A DNA stretch of 64,000 nucleotides from Mytilisepta virgata (lineage: Eukaryota > Mollusca > Bivalvia > Mytilida > Mytilidae): contig JAPWFG010000018.1 of NCBI GenBank assembly GCA_028015205.1, positions 3,410,001-3,474,000 on the forward strand. Reading direction: 5' to 3'. The notes beneath the pieces were generated by a model, which worked only from the letters and a program-made list of their open reading frames with translations, was not told the origin of the DNA and ran no database searches. Of the stretch, positions 56,655 to 64,000 are shown piece after piece. The first letter of the stretch is position 1. Each line of letters opens with the position of its first letter. The position numbers and the translations under genes were made by a program.

Positions 56655-58752
56655 GATTTGTCCGTCCGTCGTTCATCCGTTTGTTGGCCGTCCGTTGTCC
56701 ATCCATCGTCCGTCTGTTGTCGTGCCGTCCGTAGTCCGTCGTACTCTGTCCACCTTTCACATTTTCATCTTCTTTTCTGAACCACCAGTCTAAATGTAAT
56801 CAATCTAGGCAGGAATGTTAAATAGATTGTTCTGTACAAAAGGTATGTTTTTTGTGCCGAAAATTTGTTTAACATTGGACCCTATGGGGAAATTTATACA
56901 AAGGTCTTCTTGTCAGAAAACACTATGCCAATACGAATTTTCCAGATCGAGCGCTCTTTGCAACGGAGGTAAAGAATGACGTATCACGTGACGTTTTGTT
57001 AGGAATAGAAACAATAGCAATATGGCAGCCCCGGTAGATTTTGCGACAAAAACTGTACCAGAGTTGCGACAATTTCTGTGACAGATGGTTATATCATGCC
57101 ATGAATACAGAAAGCTAAAACTTGCCCGACTTCCATTATCCTTCAAATTTCTCTGCACACGCGACACATGAAAAGCGTCATTCTCATGTCTAACAAACTA
57201 CGAAAGTCACGTGATCGGAATAATTTCTGCCGAGGATGCAATACATCCGGACCAGTTGGAAATAAAGTATTGAAATGTTTTTTTTTTATGTTTGAACAAG
57301 AATTGGATGAACCTCTATAAAATTTGTTTTTTGTGCCGGTCGGAAAACCAAGATGGCCGACACATCTGCACCTAATTTACATTGGACCCTATAGGGAATT
57401 TGTACAAAAATCCGCCCGTCTGAAACTATCACACCAATTGAAATGATTGTGATGTGTGAGTGATCATTTAATACTGTGGATTCATTTATTTTCGTCGATA
57501 CCAATGTTCGTGGATAGAGAAAAAAGGCATTTCGTGGGATACGTAAATTCGTGGATTGCTGGCTTAGAAAAAAATATAAAATGTTGTTGAAATACTGAAA
57601 TTCGTGGCTTGGCACATCAGATATCATAAAAAGACTGAGATAAAACGTGCCAATCAGATTTTGATATTGTACAGTAAAGTAGTGATCTTAAGCGATTATG
57701 AAACAAAAGTCTTACACACAGATTCTTCAGATTTGTCATAAATTTAACAAGATTAACAAAATCCGTAATTATTTACTTGTTAGGTTAATCAGTTGTGAAA
57801 TATGTATTCACGTAATTGCAATCACTGGTCACCAAATACCCGGGGGCATATACATACATATCTTTAATCCGATTACGACCAATAATGTCTGCTTTATTAT
57901 CTCTTTACCAGATGTTTTACTGTAATTTATGAGAAAGTCTGTATTGTTTAGGCGTACTTATGATTAAAATTTCTCTTGAATGTTTCAATAAAATAATAAC
58001 TGCAGTAAAATCCGCGACAATTTACATAGTCAAGATATTTTTAAAGAAAATTGTTTGAGCGTTTATTTGTTTCAAACTTCAGTGCATTTAATCTGAAGTA
58101 AAAATATCATTTTTCGTTGGATATTTAAATTCGTAGTTAAACTGGGACCCACGAAAACCACGAAAATTGGTATACAACGAAATTCGATATTAATGAATCC
58201 ACAGTAGACCAATAAAAAAAGACTATGTTTTATGTGCCGATCGGAAATTCAATATGGCCGCCACAGCTAGGCTTAGTTGACATTTAACCCTATGGGAAAA
58301 ATGTACTAAGGTCTTCTTCTCAGAAACTACCAAACCAATTGAACTGTGTGAATGATCATTTGATACACAACTACACTTGACCAATTGGAACCAGACAAAG
58401 GGTTGACCGATTCATCTGAAAATTTCTTGGCAGGTATATCTTGACCTGATAAACATTTTTACCCCATGTCAGTTTTGCTCTAAATGCTTTAGTGTTTGAA
58501 ATATAAGACAAAAACTGCGGTTTACCCCCTATGTTCTATTTTTAGCCATGTCGGCCATGTTGGTTAGCAGGCGGAGTCATCGGACACATTTTTTAAACTA
58601 GATACCCTAAGGATGCTTGTGGTCAAGTTTGGTTTCATTTAGCACAGTAGTTTCAGAAGAGAAGATTTTTGTAAAAGTTAACGCACGACGCACGACGACG
58701 GACGCCAAATGATGAGAATAGCTCATTTGACCCTTTGGGTCAGGTGAGCTAA
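56655..58752. mobile_element. Nested Helentron-like copies around a TIR element
   Basis: A + strand copy starts near 56660 (gtccgtccgtcgttcatccg) with units containing 'aacattggaccctatgggga' and 'accaagatggccgacacatc'. It is interrupted by the TIR element at 57474-58204 and resumes at 58207. A minus-strand left end closes the block at 58752, with cgacgacggacgccaaatga and TCAGGTGAGCT. Confidence 0.6.
57474..58204. mobile_element. 731-bp MITE with CTGTGGATTCATT ends
   Basis: The left end ctgtggattcatttattttc and the reverse complement of the right end ctgtggattcattaatatcg form terminal inverted repeats. The inner blocks 'accaattttcgtgg' are also inverted. Both sides are bordered by TA, fitting a TA target duplication. 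No transposase lies inside. It sits within a Helentron-like repeat. Confidence 0.8.
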
Positions 58753-59157
58753 AAATTAAGCCAATTGAAATGTTTTGTTGCATGAAGATGCTTAGATAAA
58801 TGTCTGCTGTAAAAGTTATGTTTTCGTTCAGATCGGATTCCAAGCTAGCTGCCACAGCTGGACTTAGTTTAATCTTTTTAACATTGGACACTGGAAGAAT
58901 TCTTTACCCCCGGTTTTTTTGTGGGGTCCATGTTGTTCATATGTTTTTAGATTTTAATTGTAATGCATGTATTGTTTTGGTCTTGTCTTCGCTGTTCTCC
59001 GGAGTTTGTCAGTTCTTTGGTATTTCTTGTATTTACTTACATATCTTGAAGCACTGGACACTGTGGAACAATTCCTTACATATATTATCCTGAGCGCTTT
59101 GTCAGCTGTGGTCACCTAAAATCCAGGTGACCGATTCGAGCTCAGTGGAGCATCTGA
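58753..59157 (+). mobile_element. Mixed remnant: Helentron-like right end with an RT-family 3' insert
   Basis: The right end CAGGTGACCGATTCGAGCTC, a weak hairpin and CTGA (59154-59157) belongs to the Helentron-like family. In the middle (58905-59050) a passage with gtggggtccatgttgttcat and ctccggagtttgtcagttct matches the 3' end of the Penelope-like copy at 47.1 kb. Confidence 0.6.
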
Positions 59158-61956
59158 TTGAGGAAATAATACAGATATTAAAATGGTTCACTAAAAGAGG
59201 GATAAAAAAAGACTGAATGCAGAAGTAGTTTTTTGATGTGACGTAGACTTACTTAATCAAATAAATGCAATTTCACATTTTTTAAAAGTGGGTTGAGGCT
59301 CAATAATAATCCACAGGTTAGACTGCCAATAGTTTTTTTTTAGTTATGTAATACATGTGTATATGTAGTCTGGAAGTAAAGGTTGTGAATGAGGTTTGAG
59401 AATGAAATTCAACATAGCTTTGGACATCAAGTTTCTTAAAGCATTCAAGTTTGCATTTTACCATTCTTTAGGCTCATGCAATTGCGGACATAAATGATTT
59501 AATAAAGGAGATGATATAATTTCAGTTGTTATTTGGCCCGACCTGACATGGAAATTAAGATTGCAGATCCAAATTTGTCTTATATGTATCGTATAATGAT
59601 TTTACTTTCATCCTCTATCAATAATTTCCCATGATGCAACAGCGACGTAATGAACGTCTACTAAATTAAGCATTTGAAGAAAATAGTTTTTCACAGTAGA
59701 TTTTGGTTAAAACAACTACGAGCAACAACCTCGCTCCAAAAGATTTTTTTACTATAATGTTTCTCTTACATTAAGACACATGTACGTTAACTATCTTTTT
59801 GGGCAAGGCTCATATCAAAATGTTACTTCAAAGATAAAAACAATTAGTGAAATTTGGTGTTTTCCATTGATTTTTTTCAAAATAAACCATGTTTGACAGC
59901 ATATTGCCGCGATTACAGAAATTGCTTGTTGAAACAAAACATGTTCCTTAAAATGTAACATTTTAGTAGTACTTAAATATAGTTGAGACTGAGTTTATCA
60001 TTACTTTTTGGTTATCGAATTCAAGAGGCCAAATATCAGGCCAAATCATACCTTGTCCTCTGGGAATAAGAAATTTTCAATAAAACAATTTCAACTTAAA
60101 GACAAACTTCTCTAAACACTACATTTGTTGTCTAAGCATTATGGGTGATTTATTAAAAAATTGTGCTGTTGAAATGTATTGACAGGTGCTTGTGATGTAG
60201 CTGAACATGCTCAGCATAAGTACACATTCTGAAAAATTGTTATTTCATGTATTAATATCAGAAAAGATTCATACATAATTGCTTTATTACATCAAATTCA
60301 ACTAAGCATGTATTCAGACATTACAGAAGTATTATAACCAGAAATAAAAGAAACACTCCTTCATTTGCTAGCAAAACCTGATACGTGTTCTATTTCTGAT
60401 TTCTTTTGACACCTGTAGACAAAGATAATTAAAGAAAACGATTATAAAAACAATAAAAAAGAAAATCTCTTCAATAATACCAAAATTATTTCAGGATTTG
60501 CGCAAATATAATAAAAAACACCTTTTGGAATCTAAATTCTGTGTAAAGGGTAACTCTTGTGTTACGGCCAGAAATCACCTTTAAATTGTAGTCAACAAAA
60601 GACACAAATCAATAATAAATTTTAACACGATTTATTATACACAAGTTTACAAAAAATATTGTACAAAACGAAATGTCAACTTAACTGTTTAAAATATATA
60701 TGTCCGATTCTTTGTCTTTTCTTTATCCGGAATTCTTCTCTTCACCGTTGCGGGAATCCAAACAGAATATTATGTCCAATCAGTCACAATCTAGTATGAC
60801 GTATGTAACGTAAATAAAAGTGCCAACCGAATATCTGAGAACACAAGAATGTTAATGTCTGATCTGATCTCAAAGTCTAACTTTTATGTCCGTATACATA
60901 GCCGCTACGGAAATCTATAGAACACTTTAGAAAGGACCTTCTTAGTAAACTGTAGAACGGAAACTTCTAGAATACGGTAGAAGTTTGAATTACACATCGT
61001 ATATTATGTTCATTCCAGAATTATTATGTATCATTCCATCAGTATTTATTATTCTTCCAGTGATTTCTAAACTGCAATGTTATAACATTATTTGGTAAAC
61101 AACTATAAATATTATGTAAGCACATAATACATGTTACAAGGCCACACAAAACAAATTAGGCCAAGATAAAAAAAATATAATAATTACAATATCATACACT
61201 TGTAAGATATCAATAACTTTTTATCTGCGAAAGGTCCACGTAAGATCGAAAAGAATTTGACATCTTATGAAATAGTACAAGGAATTGCGGTTCGTACTTC
61301 AATGACAAATTTTACCTATTTGTTCAAACCGTCATTTCCACTGTTTTTGAGTGTTTTTAACGATTTCAGCTGAAACCTGATCCTAGAATTTTCTCTGACA
61401 GCCCATTTGAGAGACGATTTTTAAAATACATAGAGAAATTCATATATAAATAAAATACAAGGATGAAAGCTTATATTTTCAAGATTTGTTCCACATATTT
61501 TTTGGCAGAACATACACAACTAAACTACCGTTCGCAGATAACTTTTTATATCGCAATTTTTTAGTCCAAAAGATCTTGTCATGTGACGGGATTGTTGTCA
61601 TTGAAACTGGTGTGAACCGTGACCAGCTGTCCTACTGATAATTGGAACATGGTCGTTTTTTTTGTCATCTTACTTTCCAGTCCTTTTAACGTGATCAAAC
61701 AAAAATCTCCAATTGTGCCACTGATAAGAATATACGTGTTGTTAAATAGAGTTATGAACAATTTTACGTTTTGACATTACTATTTCTGCAAAAAGTGACG
61801 ATATTCAGGAGGCCTTGGTAGTTTTTCAAAGAAATATTTTAACTTTCTTGATACATTTATACATATTTCGATAGAATATAAAGATTTCATAATCTGTACA
61901 AAACCAAATATAATTTCCGTCTGATGCAGATTTTGTTTAACAGATACACAAGTACA
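59158..61956. other. Upstream region of the second RPTP-like gene, no other gene
   Basis: 2.8 kb of AT-rich DNA with only short frames. No repeat array and no exon was recognised. The promoter or a 5' untranslated exon of the gene starting at 61957 may lie here; an acceptor-like 'gtttaacag' precedes the ATG by 13 bases. Confidence 0.4.
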
Positions 61957-62020
61957 ATGGAGTTCCACTGGAGTGTTTCAGTTATCATGTTAACATTCAT
62001 CTATACAGCTGCAGGACAAA
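61957..62020 (+). CDS. First exon of a second RPTP/EGF-type gene (signal peptide)
   Basis: ATG to donor gtaagt, 64 nt: MEFHWSVSVIMLTFIYTAAG plus Q and one base. It is a typical signal peptide with hydrophobic core SVIMLTFIYTAA and a likely cut before or after AGQ. Exit in phase 1 matches the entry phase of the EGF exons of the 4-41 kb gene, and a relic of the same exon lies at 46628. The following exons are not in the window. The link to RPTPs is an inference from phase, the relic and position. Confidence 0.6.
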
Positions 62021-62539
62021 GTAAGTGATATATATGTGCATATGTGTATTTGAATTATTTCTTACGTGTAAAAAGTAAAATTATCCGTTTCATGTTTAAT
62101 TCATGTTTAATTTTAAGAAGTGTATAAATTATGCAAAATGAAGAAAAATATACTAATAGTTAGGTAGACAACAATATTTTCATATGTGGCTTTTAAGAAT
62201 CATTTATATGATACCTACATGTAATTATGTCAGATATGTTTAAAATCACCTTGTACATAGGAAGAAAGGACGAGGAAGAGAAAAGAGAAGGAAAATTCAA
62301 TTTGACGTACTGGACAATCACACCGTTGCATTACGACAACCTCTGTATACATTATAATTCACTACTAATTACCAAATATGCAAACATGAACATGATGTAA
62401 AACATTTCGATAATAATTCGTCGAACTACGTATGCCAAATATTTGTCCATACCGACGCTCTATACGGTTGAGATCATTTATAACCTCTAAACAATTCTGT
62501 AAGTGATGACTGTCCTAAAACCAGTCTAGAACGGTTCTA

Positions 62540-62820
62540 TGGTAGAAATAACACTGCCATAAATGGTCCTGAGTTAGAACCGCCACAAATTGTGGTAGAG
62601 TAGAACTGTCATAAATACTTTAATGTTAGAACTGTCTAGAATGGTTCTAGGGTAGAACTGTGCAAAAAGTCTTTAGGTTAAAACCGTCAAGAATGGTTCT
62701 AGGGTAGAACTGTGCAAAAAGTCTTTAGGTTAAAACCGTCAAGAATGGTTCTATGGTAGAACTGTCATTAATGGTTCTAGGTTAGAACTGTCATTAATGG
62801 TTCTAGGTTAGAATTACCTA
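62540..62820. repeat. Minisatellite with core ggttctaggttagaactgtc
   Basis: About eight to nine imperfect units of ~22-45 bp built from 'aatggttctagg', 'ttagaactgtcat' and 'ttaaaaccgtcaag'. Two neighbouring stretches are identical. Confidence 0.88.
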
Positions 62821-63299
62821 TAGGATTTATAAATAACTTTAGAAAAACTATGCATGAAGCCGGTTAATATGTCGAAACGATGATTTAAGTGAACGCATAT
62901 AATTCTTGATAATTCGATGTATTGAATTGGTAAAATACCTTACATTCCCAATTTTGCAGGTGATATGTTTTTTTTTCAATTTCAGACTATACGAGCTATA
63001 AAAATATCTCAAAAGGATAGATTTTAAAATATCACAATAAGTTTATCATTTAAATTCTTTATATTTTGATGTTTTTGAATTACATGTAGTTAATTTTAAG
63101 TGCCATTTTACTTTTTGTACGCTGTAATTTATTTGTTAACTTGAAATGTTAAAAATTGATTTGAAAATTATGGCAACAAGTTTTATTATTTTAATTTTGA
63201 TAATTTTGATGTTTAGAATTCCAAAAATTCAAAAATGTTTGTTTTGAACAAATGAAATTTCTTGTTTTTGCTCGATTAGTTTTTGTGGTATGTTCATGT

Positions 63300-63375
63300 G
63301 GTTCTAGATTAAAACCGTCCTGAATGGTTCTACGATAGAACTGTCATAAATGATTCTAGGTTAGAACTACCCAGA
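63300..63375. repeat. Second block of the same minisatellite
   Basis: Three units of the ggttctagattaaaaccgtc and ttctaggttagaactac type, about 480 bp after the first block. Confidence 0.82.
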
Positions 63376-63600
63376 ATGGGTCTACGTGGATAATTTGTGC
63401 CAAATTAACTACACTCATTCTCACTTATGCCACTTTTCTTGTAATTATTTATTTTTCACATTTTAATCTATTTCGTCCCTATGACAAAGCACGATATAAA
63501 GCTTTTGGCTCGTTTAATAACACAGATTATTTAATAACAAAAAACTCTTTTCATTTGTCATGTACGATAATAAAGAAATGCTAATTAGGCTCTATTGTAC

Positions 63601-63601
<1 letters not shown>

Positions 63602-63633
<32 letters not shown>
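63602..63633. repeat. Poly(A)32
   Basis: Uninterrupted A run; the flanks do not identify a retrogene. Confidence 0.95.
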
Positions 63634-63635
<2 letters not shown>

Positions 63636-64000
63636 GTGGACAGAGTTTAATCATTTTTCGGATCATACATGTAGATCAGAATTACTTACAGATTATGTGT
63701 GAAATTATATCGCCTTAGAAACGGTTTGATATTTTTCATTTCATTGGTCAATTAAAGTCTTATTTGGAATTTGGTCCATGTTTTCATGGATGTCGCACAA
63801 TTAAATGCGCACATCCATATTAAAGAATTAAAATGTTTTAATTATAACATAGTATAACTTAGTACATCGTACACGTACACTTTGTATATCTTGTATCCTA
63901 CGTCGAACATGGTATAGAGTAGATCGTTTTTCTAGGGTATGTGGTACATAGTATATGATTAATTATCCTGACATATAATAAAAATTATATCAATAAAGAA

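Larger units (their letters stand above)
62021..64000 (+). other. Probable first intron of the second gene
   Basis: No exon with EGF spacing was found. It contains a minisatellite (62540-62820 and 63300-63375) and a poly(A)32 run. Confidence 0.4.

Noticed and set aside
62255..62345. Basic open segment (RKKGRGREKRRK) as a copy of the stop-transfer exon
   Set aside because: It directly follows a signal-peptide exon, where a cytosolic exon would not be expected. The similarity is limited to purine-rich low-complexity sequence, and a stop follows.

Overview
This is a gene-sparse, AT-rich, intron-rich eukaryotic window packed with repeats. GT/AG introns with conserved phases, a Tc1-type transposon, Penelope-like reverse-transcriptase fragments and several repeat families ending in hairpin plus CTRR point to an animal. 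The repeat families and the gene type suggest a bivalve mollusc, possibly a mussel. The species is an inference.

The main gene runs on the + strand from about 4.2 to 40.8 kb. It encodes a receptor-type protein tyrosine phosphatase (RPTP). I could trace 24 exons, giving 954 visible residues: six single-exon 8-cysteine EGF-like modules, one transmembrane helix, a basic stop-transfer stretch, an acidic tyrosine-containing juxtamembrane region, a catalytic phosphatase domain D1 and a degenerate second domain D2. D1 keeps the WPD loop, [10 protein letters not shown] and the Q-loop. D2 has [10 protein letters not shown] in the P-loop position and no WPD. The protein ends in a short tail with a YMNV motif. 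The signal-peptide exon lies upstream of the window. Every splice junction joins in frame except one: an exon of D1 starts with seven A where six are needed.

Downstream are pieces of related genes. At 46.63 kb there is a 64-nt signal-peptide-type exon with an in-frame stop. At 61.96 kb there is an intact 64-nt signal-peptide exon with the same ending and phase, whose gene continues beyond the window. This suggests a tandem cluster of paralogues. Between them are a possible C-terminal exon (45.35 kb) and an orphan cysteine-rich open exon (41.93 kb).

Mobile DNA fills introns and intergenic DNA. There is an intact Tc1/mariner element with perfect terminal repeats (19.15-20.68 kb), three decayed Penelope-like RT copies (0.6-3.0, 30.6-32.0, 47.1-48.3 kb) plus short 3' remnants, and a 2.2-kb and a 0.73-kb terminal-inverted-repeat element. 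Many copies of a Helentron-like non-autonomous repeat are present, as are several tandem arrays (324 bp x2, 239 bp x3, ~145 bp x8, ~160 bp x4, ~170 bp x5) and a minisatellite at 62.5-63.4 kb.
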